Shown: positions 1 through 8,292, counted from the stretch's first letter. The stretch is 64,000 nt of DNA from Rikenellaceae bacterium (GCA_015060065.1 SUZF01000005.1:1-64000), one strand, 5' to 3'. Program-made: numbers and translations. Notes: generated by a model not told the origin, from the sequence alone.

Positions 1-353
1 CGAAATCTCCGATTTTGTATGCAAATTGTATGTTATAAATTTATAATACAATCATAATATTAGTAAGTAATAAATTGATAATTAAATAGATATTTAAGGT
101 TGGCAAATCAAGAGTTTATTTACGCAGAGTAAACTGCGGTTTTTCGACCATCGTCTGCCTAAAAATCCCTCTTATATACGCTAAAAGAGGATAGATTTAC
201 CTCTAACAGAGTTTTGGGAGATTAAGGAGTTTCGCAATATAGACTCTTTAATCTCCCTAATCTCCCCAAATTCCCCAAATTCCCCAGTTTCCCCAGTTTC
301 CCCAAACTACCCCCCCCCAAAAAAAAAACTCACCCAATAAACTCAACCAACTT
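1..353. other. Intergenic region upstream of SGNH genes: palindromes and C-rich array
   Basis: No gene is visible. The stretch holds an inverted repeat at 25-52 (ATTGTA ... TACAAT around the 14-bp palindrome 33-46), a hairpin CCTCTT/AAGAGG near 171-192, a 15-bp stem with one G-T pair at 216-230/243-257, a C-rich array of about 9-bp period (ttccccaaa/ttccccagt) at 263-306, then nine C (310-318) and ten A (319-328) just before the first gene. I found no clear TAnnTTTG promoter. The end of whatever gene lies to the left is outside the window. Confidence 0.6.
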
Positions 354-1451
354 ATGAAACATCTTCTACTAACCTTTGCTCTGCTTTTTGCAGTAAGCAC
401 TTCGGCTTTGGCGCAGGAGAAACAGCCTCTGAAATTTGTTGATGCGACCACCTTGAATATCTGCGGTCACACTCTCCGCACCGACAAGAGTCCCTATTTC
501 CGCTTCGACCCTGAACCTTACGGATTCAAGGAGAAGAATATTGTTCGCTATGCCCGCTATTCGACGGGTCTTTATGTTATGTTCAAGACCAACTCGTCGC
601 AGGTTGTGGCAACGTGGGAGAACGTGCCACGTCGCCCCGGAGATAATATGACCGCCATAACCCAACTCGGACTCGACCTCTACATCAAGCACAATGGCAA
701 TTGGGTGTTCTGCCAGTCGGGACGTGTATCGACCGACCCTGCGAAGAGTAAGCGTACCAAGACTATCGTCAAAAATCTCGCTCCGGGCGAAAAGGAGTTT
801 ATGCTCTACCTGCCTCTGTGGTGTGAGTTGAAGAGCCTGGAAATCGGTGTGGATGCGGATGCGGTAATTGAGCCGATAGCGTCGCCATATAAATACAAAG
901 TGATAAACTACGGTACCAGCATCACTCATGGAGCCTCGGCATCTCGCCCCGGCTTGACGTGGTCGGCACGTATGAGCCGAAATCTGGGTATCGACTTTAT
1001 CAATACTGGATTCAGTGGTCAGGGTAAGATGCAGCGAGAGGTCGTTCCGCTGCTTGCGCAGTGCGAGGCTGATGCATTTCTCTGCTACTGTTTTGGCAAT
1101 CCCACGGCACAGCAGATTGAGGAGAGGGTCGATTATTTTGTCGATGAGTTGGTAAAGGCTCATCCGGGTAAGCCGATAATCTTTATCCGCCCGTTGCATA
1201 ACGAGTTGGATTACTTCGATATGGTGCAGCGTGAGAGGCTGGCGCATAAACTCTCGGTTATCAACCATAAGATAGCCGAAATCCGCAAGCGTCATAAAGA
1301 TGTCTATTATCTGGACGAGCCGTTCCCGCACGGAGACGATTTTGAAGGGTCGGTCGATAAGTCGCACCTGAATGATTTGGGATTTGACAGAGTTATCAAG
1401 ACCTACCAGCCCCAGATAGCCAAAATTTTGAAAAAGTACGGAATAAAATAA
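354..1451 (+). CDS. SGNH/GDSL-type esterase, exported (copy 1)
   Basis: Secreted hydrolase of the SGNH superfamily, probably an esterase acting on acylated or acetylated glycans; the substrate is not readable. Residues 1-20 form a signal peptide ending ALAQ. An N-terminal beta-sandwich-like part (about 25-170) resembles the SGNH_hydro_N domain and precedes the catalytic domain. The nucleophile block is YGTSITHGAS (near 187-196), the oxyanion Asn lies in FGNPTA, and the C-terminal His in DKSHLNDLG. The next gene is a tandem paralogue of almost the same length, starting 22 bp downstream. Family assignment is firm; calling it an esterase is inference from the family. Confidence 0.85.
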   Translation: MKHLLLTFALLFAVSTSALAQEKQPLKFVDATTLNICGHTLRTDKSPYFRFDPEPYGFKEKNIVRYARYSTGLYVMFKTNSSQVVATWENVPRRPGDNMTAITQLGLDLYIKHNGNWVFCQSGRVSTDPAKSKRTKTIVKNLAPGEKEFMLYLPLWCELKSLEIGVDADAVIEPIASPYKYKVINYGTSITHGASASRPGLTWSARMSRNLGIDFINTGFSGQGKMQREVVPLLAQCEADAFLCYCFGNPTAQQIEERVDYFVDELVKAHPGKPIIFIRPLHNELDYFDMVQRERLAHKLSVINHKIAEIRKRHKDVYYLDEPFPHGDDFEGSVDKSHLNDLGFDRVIKTYQPQIAKILKKYGIK

Positions 1452-1473
1452 TCCATAACTATTACTTGTGCCT

Positions 1474-2586
1474 ATGAAACGCTTTTTATTAACCATTGCT
1501 CTGCTGATATCTATGACGACAATAACTTTGGCAGAGGAGAAGGTGAAAAGTAACCTGAAATTTGTCGATGCGACCACCTTGAATATCTGCGGTCACACGA
1601 TGCGTACCGATAAGAGTCCGTACTATCGTTTTGATTGCGAGCCTTATAACTTCAAGGAAGAGAAAATTCGTCGCTACTCGCGCTATCCGTCGGGTCTGTA
1701 CGTGATGTTCAAGACCAACTCGTCGCAGGTGTCGGCAACGTGGGAGAATGTGTCTCGCTGGATTGGCGACAATATGACTCCGATTTTCCAACTCGGACTC
1801 GACCTCTACATCAAAGACGGCAACCGTTGGGTGTTCTGTGGCGTGGGGCGCGTGTCTGCCAATCCGAAGAAGAATTGCCGCACCAAATCTCTCGTGAAGA
1901 ATTTGCCGGATGGCGATAAGGAGTTTATGCTCTATTTGCCGGCTTGGTGCGAACTTACTCGTTTGGAGATAGGTGTTGATAAGGATGCTACAATCGAGGG
2001 AATACCTTCGCCATTCAGACACAAGGTGGTAGTCTATGGTTCGAGTATTACGCATGGTGCCTCGGCATCGCGTCCGGGTATGACCTATCCTGCGCGTATG
2101 AGCCGTAACCTGGGTATCGACTTCGTTAATTTCGGATTTAGTGGTAACTGTAAGATGCAGCCCGAATTTATACCCTTTATGACCAAGGTTGAGGCGGATG
2201 CCTTTGTCTGCGATGCCTTTGCCAACCCGACAGCCAAACAGATTGCCGAGAGAGTAGAGCCGTTTATCGATGCTATGGTTGCCGCACACCCGGGCAAGCC
2301 GATAATTATGTTGAGTTCCTTCCACCACGATAGCGAGTTCTATGATGAGGTTCGACGCGATAAATTCATCGAAAAGACCCGCGTGGTACGCGAGAAGATG
2401 GCTATGCTCGAAAAGAAGTATAAGGATGTCTATTTTCTGGATATTCCTTATGCTACGGGTAATGACTGCGAGAGTACTATCGATACGAGTCATCCTAACG
2501 ACCTTGGTTTCGACCGTATAATTAAGTCCTATCAGCCTAAAATCGCAAAGATTCTGAAAAAGTACGGAATTAAGGGCAAAAAATAG
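1474..2586 (+). CDS. SGNH/GDSL-type esterase, exported (tandem copy 2)
   Basis: Paralogue of the preceding gene, with the same order: signal peptide (MKRFLLTIALLIS...TLAE), beta-sandwich-like N-terminal domain, then SGNH catalytic domain with YGSSITHGAS and a C-terminal DTSHPNDLG His motif. I chose the ATG at 1474 because it starts directly with the Lys-Arg-hydrophobic signal peptide; an in-frame GTG at 1468 adds only two residues. Long stretches match copy 1 at residue level (for example TTLNICGHT and LGLDLYIK), so this is a local duplication. The oxyanion segment differs (FANPTA against FGNPTA) and the His loop has Pro instead of Leu, which may change specificity. Probably co-transcribed with copy 1. 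Confidence 0.85.
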   Translation: MKRFLLTIALLISMTTITLAEEKVKSNLKFVDATTLNICGHTMRTDKSPYYRFDCEPYNFKEEKIRRYSRYPSGLYVMFKTNSSQVSATWENVSRWIGDNMTPIFQLGLDLYIKDGNRWVFCGVGRVSANPKKNCRTKSLVKNLPDGDKEFMLYLPAWCELTRLEIGVDKDATIEGIPSPFRHKVVVYGSSITHGASASRPGMTYPARMSRNLGIDFVNFGFSGNCKMQPEFIPFMTKVEADAFVCDAFANPTAKQIAERVEPFIDAMVAAHPGKPIIMLSSFHHDSEFYDEVRRDKFIEKTRVVREKMAMLEKKYKDVYFLDIPYATGNDCESTIDTSHPNDLGFDRIIKSYQPKIAKILKKYGIKGKK

Positions 2587-2611
2587 TCCTGATAATACCA
2601 TCTGCAACAAT

Positions 2612-2646
2612 GAGGTCTGTTCAACTTTTATGGTTGAGCAGACCTC
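2612..2646. terminator. Bidirectional hairpin between SGNH gene and tRNA-Arg
   Basis: A 14-bp stem (2612-2625 with 2633-2646, one T-G pair) and a 7-nt loop lie between convergent units: the SGNH pair on the plus strand and tRNA-Arg on the minus strand. The T-run is weak on both sides, so termination is inferred from the hairpin and its position. Confidence 0.6.
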
Positions 2647-2653
2647 TCTGTTG

Positions 2654-2725
2654 TAGCCCCACCGCGACTCGAACGCGAATTTAAGGTTTAGGAAACCTTC
2701 GTTCTATCCCTTGAACTATGGAGCC
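2654..2725 (-). tRNA. tRNA-Arg (anticodon CCT)
   Basis: The reverse complement folds as a cloverleaf: acceptor GGCTCCA/TGGGGCT with two G-U pairs, D arm GTTC/GAAC, anticodon stem AAGGT/ACCTT with loop TTCCTAA (anticodon CCT), and T arm around TTCGAGT. Discriminator A at 2654; no encoded complete CCA. A minus-strand TATCTTTG box at 2795-2802 is its likely promoter. Confidence 0.93.
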
Positions 2726-2794
2726 ATTGTTGTATTGATGTCGAATGGAGCAGGCAGTAATGGTCTCCGCCTATCCAAGGCTCCAATCGAGGTG

Positions 2795-2802
2795 CAAAGA
2801 TA
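2795..2802 (-). promoter_or_regulatory. -7 box of tRNA-Arg
   Basis: TATCTTTG on the minus strand, matching the Bacteroidota consensus TAnnTTTG, about 70 bp upstream of tRNA-Arg. It lies 22 bp from the oppositely directed nhaC box. Confidence 0.6.
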
Positions 2803-2824
2803 TAAAAAAATCAAAACAGTTTCT

Positions 2825-2832
2825 TATATTTG
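2825..2832 (+). promoter_or_regulatory. -7 box of nhaC-type gene
   Basis: TATATTTG matches TAnnTTTG. It implies a leader of about 28 nt, which contains GGAGGA (2855-2860) before the ATG at 2864. I saw no convincing TTTG -33 element. Confidence 0.6.
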
Positions 2833-2863
2833 CACCCTCTCCCCAATAAAAAATGGAGGAACG

Positions 2864-4330
2864 ATGTCAAAATTGAGAAAAAATAGAACTTTTCGCCAAC
2901 CGGCAGCGTGGGTGTCGGCAATCCCTATGGTGGTGCTTGTTGCCATGCTTGCACTCGTCATAAAGTGTTTTGGTAGCGATGCCATAATGGGTGGTAGTCA
3001 GGTGGCTCTGCTCTCGGCTGCCTCGGTCTGTGTGATGATTGCCATCGGGGCCTATGGTTGCAGTTGGAGTCGCCTCGAAGAGGCTATTCTTGACAATATC
3101 CACACCTCGGCATCGAGCATCATTATCCTGCTACTTATCGGAGCCATTGCCGGTACGTGGATGGTCAGCGGTGTGGTGCCGACGCTTATCTGCTATGGAC
3201 TCAAAGTGTTGCATCCTTCGATATTCTTGGTGGCTACATGCGTAATATGCGCTTTGGTGTCACTTATTACGGGTAGTTCTTGGACAACTATCGCAACAAT
3301 TGGTGTTGCGTTGATGGGTATTGGTCGCGCCCTCGGTTTCGAGGAGGGGTGGATTGCCGGTGCGATAATATCGGGCGCATACTTTGGCGATAAGGTGTCG
3401 ATGTTGTCCGATACGACGGTGCTGGCATCCTCGACCGTCAAGGTGCCTATTTTTACCCATATAAATTACATGATGCGGACCACGATTCCGTCGTTTGTCG
3501 TGGCGTTGGTTGTCTTTGCCGTAGCAGGCGCACTCTATCCTCATGCTGATACAAGCCACGCAATGGCTGTTGCCGAGACCTTGGAGAGTACATTCAATAT
3601 CTCGGCATGGTTGCTGCTCGTGCCGTTGCTGACAGGCGTACTTATTGCCCGCAAACTGCCCGCGATTGTAACCCTCTTTGTGTCGTGCCTTATGGCGTGT
3701 GTGGCGTTGGTTGTGGCGCAGCCGGCAGTGCTTGCCGAGATTGCAGGGGTGGCATCGCTCGACTTTGTGTCGGGGTTTAAGGGTGTGCTGACGAGTTGCT
3801 ATGGGGCTACCGCAATCGATACCGGCAGTGCCGAACTCAACGACTTGGTTGCTACTCGCGGTATGGCGGGAATGCTCGAAACAATCTGGCTCATCGTCTG
3901 CGCAATGTGCTTCGGAGGTGTGATGACGGGTAGCGGAATGCTCGCCTCGATTACCGATATCTTCCTGCGTTTGGTGCGTAGAGCCTCCTCGGCTGTGGCA
4001 TCAACCGTGGGTGCGGGATTATTCTTCAATATCTGCACCGCTGACCAGTATATCTCGATAATCCTCACTGGAAATCTCTTCCGCGACCTCTATCATAAGC
4101 GAGGTTTCGAGCCACGCCTGTTGAGCCGCTCTGTCGAGGATTCGGCTACGGTTACCTCGGTGCTTATTCCGTGGAATTCGTGCGGTATGACGCAGGCTAC
4201 GGTACTCGGAGTCTCGACCTTTACCTACCTGCCGTATTGTATATTCAATATCGTCAGCCCGTTGATGTCGATACTCATCACATTACTTTTCTATAAAGCC
4301 AAACCAAAAGAAATCAGCAATAAAGCCTGA
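2864..4330 (+). CDS. nhaC: Na+/H+ antiporter, NhaC family
   Basis: Inner-membrane secondary transporter, expected to exchange Na+ for H+ in pH and sodium homeostasis. The protein is about 488 residues, nearly all hydrophobic, with 11-13 predicted membrane segments. The central polar block around LITGSSWTTIATIG and GAYFGDKVSMLSDTT is characteristic of NhaC/ion-transporter-superfamily proteins. I placed the start at 2864 because it follows GGAGGA and a TAnnTTTG promoter; the longer open frame back to 2711 would run through tRNA-Arg and the promoter. Its last 17 bp overlap the end of the convergent sigma-54 activator gene. NhaC relatives sometimes carry other solutes, so the ion is an inference. 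Confidence 0.85.
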   Translation: MSKLRKNRTFRQPAAWVSAIPMVVLVAMLALVIKCFGSDAIMGGSQVALLSAASVCVMIAIGAYGCSWSRLEEAILDNIHTSASSIIILLLIGAIAGTWMVSGVVPTLICYGLKVLHPSIFLVATCVICALVSLITGSSWTTIATIGVALMGIGRALGFEEGWIAGAIISGAYFGDKVSMLSDTTVLASSTVKVPIFTHINYMMRTTIPSFVVALVVFAVAGALYPHADTSHAMAVAETLESTFNISAWLLLVPLLTGVLIARKLPAIVTLFVSCLMACVALVVAQPAVLAEIAGVASLDFVSGFKGVLTSCYGATAIDTGSAELNDLVATRGMAGMLETIWLIVCAMCFGGVMTGSGMLASITDIFLRLVRRASSAVASTVGAGLFFNICTADQYISIILTGNLFRDLYHKRGFEPRLLSRSVEDSATVTSVLIPWNSCGMTQATVLGVSTFTYLPYCIFNIVSPLMSILITLLFYKAKPKEISNKA

Positions 4331-5444
4331 TATCTTCGATTGTAATCTCGCTGTCGCTCAATACAATAAGTCGCTCGATAACGTTGCGTAGTTCGCGGAT
4401 ATTGCCACTCCATGGCATCCGTTTCAGCGCATCCAACGCTTCGTGCGAGATTCTCTTCGGAGGTAGCGAATACTCTTCGCAGATTTTGCCGATAAAGTAT
4501 TCGACCAGGAGGGGAATATCCTCCGCATGGTCGCGCAGGGCAGGTACCTTGATGACGATAACCCCAATGCGGTGGTAGAGGTCCTCACGGAAGTTCCCTT
4601 TGGCAATCTCCTCGCGCAGGTTCTTGTTTGTTGCGGCAATGACACGCACATTGACATCTATATCCTTGTCGCTACCGACACGGCTTATGCGGCTCTCTTG
4701 CAGTGCGCGCAGAACTTTTGCTTGTGCCGAGAGGGACATATCGCCAATTTCGTCCATAAAGAGCGTTCCGCCATCCGCCTGCTCGAACTTCCCGTGACGC
4801 TGCTTTATTGCAGAAGTAAAGGCTCCCTTTTCGTGTCCGAAGAGTTCGCTCTCGATAAGTTCCGAGGGAATGGCTGCGCAATTGACCTCGACAAAGGGGG
4901 CGTTGCTGCGGTTGCTCTTTTCATGGAGCCTGCGGGCTACAAGTTCTTTGCCGGTGCCGTTCTCGCCCGTGATGAGAACTCGTGCCTCGGAGCAGGCGAC
5001 TTTGTCGATGAGGTTGCGGACATGCTCTATCGCCTCGGACTTGCCGATTATCGGCTCGACACTTCCCGACGTGTTGCGACGACGAGTGCGCGGAGTGCTT
5101 TTCGTGCGACTTTCGCTTCGTGGCTCGTCGGCAGTTGCACGGATGGAGTGGAGCAGTCGATTCATATCAATCGGCTTTGTCAGGAAGTCGTGTGCGCCAC
5201 TGCGCAGGGCCTTGACTGCGGAGTCGATATTGTTGTCGGCAGAGAGTATAATAAAAGGTATGCCTACATCGGGAACGTGCATCGAACTGTCGGAGATTAT
5301 TACGTCGAAGGGGATTTTGCGACACATCTGGGCAGCAGCGATTTCGTCATCTACGGCTTCGGTGGAGAATCCCTCGAATTCGAGTCTTTCACGCAGCGTG
5401 TTTCGCATACTTTTTGATTGGTCTAAAATTAAAACCTTTGTCAT
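4314..5444 (-). CDS. Sigma-54-dependent activator, NtrC-like, without DNA-binding domain
   Basis: Response-regulator-like bacterial enhancer-binding protein of 376 residues. Residues 1-100 form a receiver with D52 as likely phosphate acceptor and K90 as the conserved Lys. The D52-to-K90 distance is about 12 residues shorter than in typical NtrC, and the acidic pocket is only D8-Q9. A Ser/Arg/Thr-rich linker (105-128) leads to an AAA+ domain: Walker A GENGTGKE (160-167), GAFTSA (207-212) in place of GAFTGA, Walker B GTLFMDEIGD (226-235) and the arginine-finger region NFREDLYHRI (284-293). It ends at 376 straight after the AAA+ lid, with no Fis-type helix-turn-helix. It may act from solution or through a partner. 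No histidine kinase is adjacent. Confidence 0.85.
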   Translation of the reverse strand: MTKVLILDQSKSMRNTLRERLEFEGFSTEAVDDEIAAAQMCRKIPFDVIISDSSMHVPDVGIPFIILSADNNIDSAVKALRSGAHDFLTKPIDMNRLLHSIRATADEPRSESRTKSTPRTRRRNTSGSVEPIIGKSEAIEHVRNLIDKVACSEARVLITGENGTGKELVARRLHEKSNRSNAPFVEVNCAAIPSELIESELFGHEKGAFTSAIKQRHGKFEQADGGTLFMDEIGDMSLSAQAKVLRALQESRISRVGSDKDIDVNVRVIAATNKNLREEIAKGNFREDLYHRIGVIVIKVPALRDHAEDIPLLVEYFIGKICEEYSLPPKRISHEALDALKRMPWSGNIRELRNVIERLIVLSDSEITIEDIRLYC

Positions 5445-5467
5445 ATTGCAACTAAAATAAAAATTAT

Positions 5468-5486
5468 TACTTTTGCATCAAAGTTA
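5468..5486. promoter_or_regulatory. Overlapping face-to-face promoters
   Basis: TACTTTTG on the plus strand (5468-5475) points toward the DUF4290 gene. Three bp further, TAACTTTG on the minus strand (5479-5486) points toward the sigma-54 activator. Each start site would fall inside or beside the other box, so the two promoters probably compete. Confidence 0.6.
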
Positions 5487-5653
5487 GCGACTTTTCGATG
5501 AGAGAAGCAATTCCGAGGTGTAGTGCTGTTAGTCGTGCAGGTCGCTCTGATGCACTTCGAAAACACCTATCAGACGAGTCTTTTCAGCCCTCTCGTTCAA
5601 CCGAACAGAGTAGTGTGCAGGGGTGTTTTTGCGGGGTTATTTTGAAAAACTTT

Positions 5654-6352
5654 ATGAAAAAGAATTACAATTACACACGTCCGAAACTCTATCTTCCCGA
5701 ATATGGACGCCATATTCAGGAGATGGTCGATTCACTTGTCGAAATCGAAGACCGCGAAGAGCGTACCCGTCAGGCAAAGGCGGTGATTGCCGTAATGGGA
5801 AATATCAACCCGTTACTGCGTGATACTGCGGATTTTACGCACAAATTATGGGACCATCTGTTCATTATGTCCGATTTTCGATTGGATGTTGATTCTCCTT
5901 ATCCGCGCCCTTCGCGCGAGGACTTGACCGTAACTCCGCGACGCATGGAGTATCCTCAAAGTTTTATCTCGCACAAACATTACGGCAAATATGTAGCCCG
6001 AATGTTGCATTCGTTGGGCGATGCGAATGAGACGGAGTCGATATCGACAGCGGTAGATAATATCGCCCGATATATGCGTACCAAAAGTTTCGAGTATAAT
6101 CAGGAACACCCCAATAACGAGATTATCATAAAAGATATCAAAAAGATGTCCGGAGGTGCCATCGAATTGGATGAAGTTGCTCTGAATAATCTCCGAAGTG
6201 ACTACAAACAGCACTTTTCGGCACGTCCCCAAGCCGGCCGTAACGGAGGAAAGCAGGCTGCGCGCAAGGGTATGCAGTCAAAGGGGGCGAAGAATCAGAA
6301 TCGAAACGCTCACGTACAGAATCGACAAAAAAGTGCCGGCAAACACAATTAG
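5654..6352 (+). CDS. DUF4290 domain-containing protein
   Basis: Cytoplasmic protein of about 232 residues, function unknown, of a family I know only from Bacteroidota. The DUF4290 region covers roughly residues 5-180 and has the family-like opening KLYLPEYGRHIQEMVD and segments MGNINPLLRD and LWDHLFIMSDF. The last 40 or so residues are a Lys/Arg/Gln/Asn-rich tail, which suggests nucleic-acid contact. The frame stays open upstream to 5498, but the family begins close to KKNYNYTRPK, so I use the ATG at 5654. The leader from the 5468 box would be about 175 nt. Confidence 0.8.
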   Translation: MKKNYNYTRPKLYLPEYGRHIQEMVDSLVEIEDREERTRQAKAVIAVMGNINPLLRDTADFTHKLWDHLFIMSDFRLDVDSPYPRPSREDLTVTPRRMEYPQSFISHKHYGKYVARMLHSLGDANETESISTAVDNIARYMRTKSFEYNQEHPNNEIIIKDIKKMSGGAIELDEVALNNLRSDYKQHFSARPQAGRNGGKQAARKGMQSKGAKNQNRNAHVQNRQKSAGKHN

Positions 6353-6387
6353 TGGGCAGATTGTGACGTTTTTAGGTCACTATTGAT

Positions 6388-6395
6388 TATATTTG
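6388..6395 (+). promoter_or_regulatory. -7 box of redoxin-lpxH-thyA-folA operon
   Basis: TATATTTG, matching TAnnTTTG, 23 bp before the ATG at 6419. The next three genes follow with gaps of -1, 12 and 23 bp, so this probably drives all four. Confidence 0.6.
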
Positions 6396-6418
6396 CAGAC
6401 TAACAGATGCTTTGTAAT

Positions 6419-7549
6419 ATGAAGAGATTGATTTTTGTGCTTGTAGTCGGGGTTATGCTCTGCGGATGTCACTCCGACACAGTAAAGATATCGGGTCGCC
6501 TGCTCGGTTTGGGCAGCAAGGTTGTCTATGTCGAGAAGGTAACGGGTGGCGAGGCGAAACTCCTCGACTCGGTGATGCTCGAACAGACCGGGGATTATAA
6601 ATTTACCATCAACGATGTGGATTCCACCCCTACACTCTATAATATAGTGTATCACGGTGAGCGTATCCCGTTGCTGCTGACCGGTGGCGAGAGGGTTACG
6701 GTCAATTCCGTAGGCTCTCCGTTGCGTAACTACACGGTCGAAGGTTCCGATGAGTCGGAGTTATTGCGTGAGTTCAATCAATTCTATGTTGAGGGTTTGA
6801 GTCGCATCTCGTCAATTCTCGAAAACTACTCCGGAGCGAACCTCTCGTCGGAGGATAAGAGGGCGATGATGCAGGAGTACTCGCAGGAGTATCGCAGCAT
6901 CAAGCGCGAGCAGTTGCGCTTTATTATCGAGAATAAGGAGCGTATCGCTGCGGTCTATGCGCTCTATCAACGATTGCCGAATGAGAAATTTTTGTTTAGC
7001 AATCGTGACGATATTATCTATTTCCGCACCGTAGCCGATGCTATCGAGGCGAGTTATCCGACCTCTCCGTTCCTGCCTACACTACGTACCGATATAGCGC
7101 GTATGGAGGCTCATAAGTCGCTTATTTCGCAAATCAAGGAGGCAGGTTATCCCGATTTTGAACTGCCCGATATGTATGGCAAGAAGATTCGCCTCTCGTC
7201 ACTTGCCGGCAAGATTATACTGCTCTCGTTCTGGTCGGCAGAGGCGGGTAGTATGAATAATATCAATGCCGAGTTGAAGACGATTTATGCCCGTTTTGCC
7301 GAGCAGGGTTTCGAGGTGTATCAGGTCGGTATCGATACCTCAAAGGCGGTGTGGATTAACTCTGTTCAGGAGCAGCAACTCCCGTGGATTTCGGTGGGGG
7401 ATATGCGTGGCGGTAACTCTCCGGTGCTGGGAATGTATAACGTCAAGACCCTGCCCGCCAACTTCCTTATCGATAAGGAGGGAAATATCGTTGCCAAGAA
7501 TATCTATGGTAACGCTCTCGAACAGCAACTCGAAAAAATGACCCTATAA
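6419..7549 (+). CDS. Thioredoxin-fold lipoprotein lacking the CxxC pair
   Basis: Envelope lipoprotein of about 376 residues. The signal peptide ends in the lipobox LCGC. Residues about 22-110 look like the DUF4369 domain usual in Bacteroidota redoxins, then a helical spacer, then a C-terminal AhpC/thioredoxin-like domain from YPDFELPDMYGKKIRLSSL to the end with the cis-Pro segment TLPANFLID. Where family members read WASWCPPC, this protein reads SFWSAEAGSM, so both redox cysteines are missing and it cannot be a disulfide oxidoreductase by the normal mechanism. I chose 6419 over the ATG at 6407 because Met-Lys-Arg begins the signal peptide. Its stop overlaps the lpxH ATG by 1 nt. A binding or scaffold role is inference. 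Confidence 0.82.
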   Translation: MKRLIFVLVVGVMLCGCHSDTVKISGRLLGLGSKVVYVEKVTGGEAKLLDSVMLEQTGDYKFTINDVDSTPTLYNIVYHGERIPLLLTGGERVTVNSVGSPLRNYTVEGSDESELLREFNQFYVEGLSRISSILENYSGANLSSEDKRAMMQEYSQEYRSIKREQLRFIIENKERIAAVYALYQRLPNEKFLFSNRDDIIYFRTVADAIEASYPTSPFLPTLRTDIARMEAHKSLISQIKEAGYPDFELPDMYGKKIRLSSLAGKIILLSFWSAEAGSMNNINAELKTIYARFAEQGFEVYQVGIDTSKAVWINSVQEQQLPWISVGDMRGGNSPVLGMYNVKTLPANFLIDKEGNIVAKNIYGNALEQQLEKMTL

Positions 7550-8280
7550 TGTACTACTTTGCATCGGATATACACCTTGGCGCAGGTGGCAGAGATTGCA
7601 CCCGTAAGGTTGAAGAACGCTTTGTCGGATGGCTCGACCGCGTGGGTCGTGATGCCGAGGCTATATTCCTGCTGGGCGATATTTTCGACTTCTGGTACGA
7701 GTACCGTAGGGTGGTGCCGAAGGGCTTTGTCCGCACGTTGGCAAAGTTGTCGGAACTGACCTCGCGAGGTGTGAGAGTTGTCTTTTTGACCGGCAACCAC
7801 GATATGTGGGTGAGGGATTATCTGCGCGAGGAGTGCGGTGTCGAAATCTATACAAAGCCTATCTTCGAGGAGATTGCCGGGAAACGACTCTTTCTGGCAC
7901 ATGGCGATAATATGAAAATCGACGGTCAGCCGATGCTGAAACTTATGAATACCACATTCCGCTCCGGAGTTGTACGTGCGCTGTTTTCGTGGTTGGTACA
8001 TCCCGATTTGGCACTTAAATTCGGACATTGGTGGAGTGGTAAGTCGCGTAAGTCGCATGGTGAGGTTACCGATGCGGTCAATGAGTCGCTTTACGCCTAT
8101 GCCGAGGAGTTGTGCGGCCGCGAGAGAGTGGATGCCTGCATCTTCGGACATACGCATAATGCCGAGGCGCGTAGGTGTGGCGCAACGGAGATTCTCTTCC
8201 TTGGGGAGTGGGAGCACCGACCGGTCTATGCCGCAATGGATGCGGAGGGCAAGATAGAACTTTGCGATTTGGATAATTAA
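7549..8280 (+). CDS. lpxH: UDP-2,3-diacylglucosamine pyrophosphatase
   Basis: Calcineurin-like metallophosphoesterase of 243 residues that hydrolyses UDP-2,3-diacylglucosamine to lipid X and UMP in lipid A synthesis, at the inner face of the inner membrane. The metal-binding signature is complete: SDIHLG (residues 6-11), GDIFDFW, GNHDMW, AHGDN and FGHTHNAE. The length suits LpxH. It starts inside the stop codon of the upstream redoxin-like gene (TAATG), so the two are translationally coupled. The wider YbbF/LpxH-like group is the only alternative. Confidence 0.88.
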   Translation: MYYFASDIHLGAGGRDCTRKVEERFVGWLDRVGRDAEAIFLLGDIFDFWYEYRRVVPKGFVRTLAKLSELTSRGVRVVFLTGNHDMWVRDYLREECGVEIYTKPIFEEIAGKRLFLAHGDNMKIDGQPMLKLMNTTFRSGVVRALFSWLVHPDLALKFGHWWSGKSRKSHGEVTDAVNESLYAYAEELCGRERVDACIFGHTHNAEARRCGATEILFLGEWEHRPVYAAMDAEGKIELCDLDN

Positions 8281-8292
8281 CAACATTACGAT

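Noticed and set aside
2711..2863. N-terminal extension of the NhaC protein
   Set aside because: It would overlap tRNA-Arg and both promoters; a good Shine-Dalgarno precedes ATG 2864.
5498..5653. 52-residue extension of the DUF4290 protein
   Set aside because: Family members start at the ATG at 5654; the extension looks like untranslated leader.
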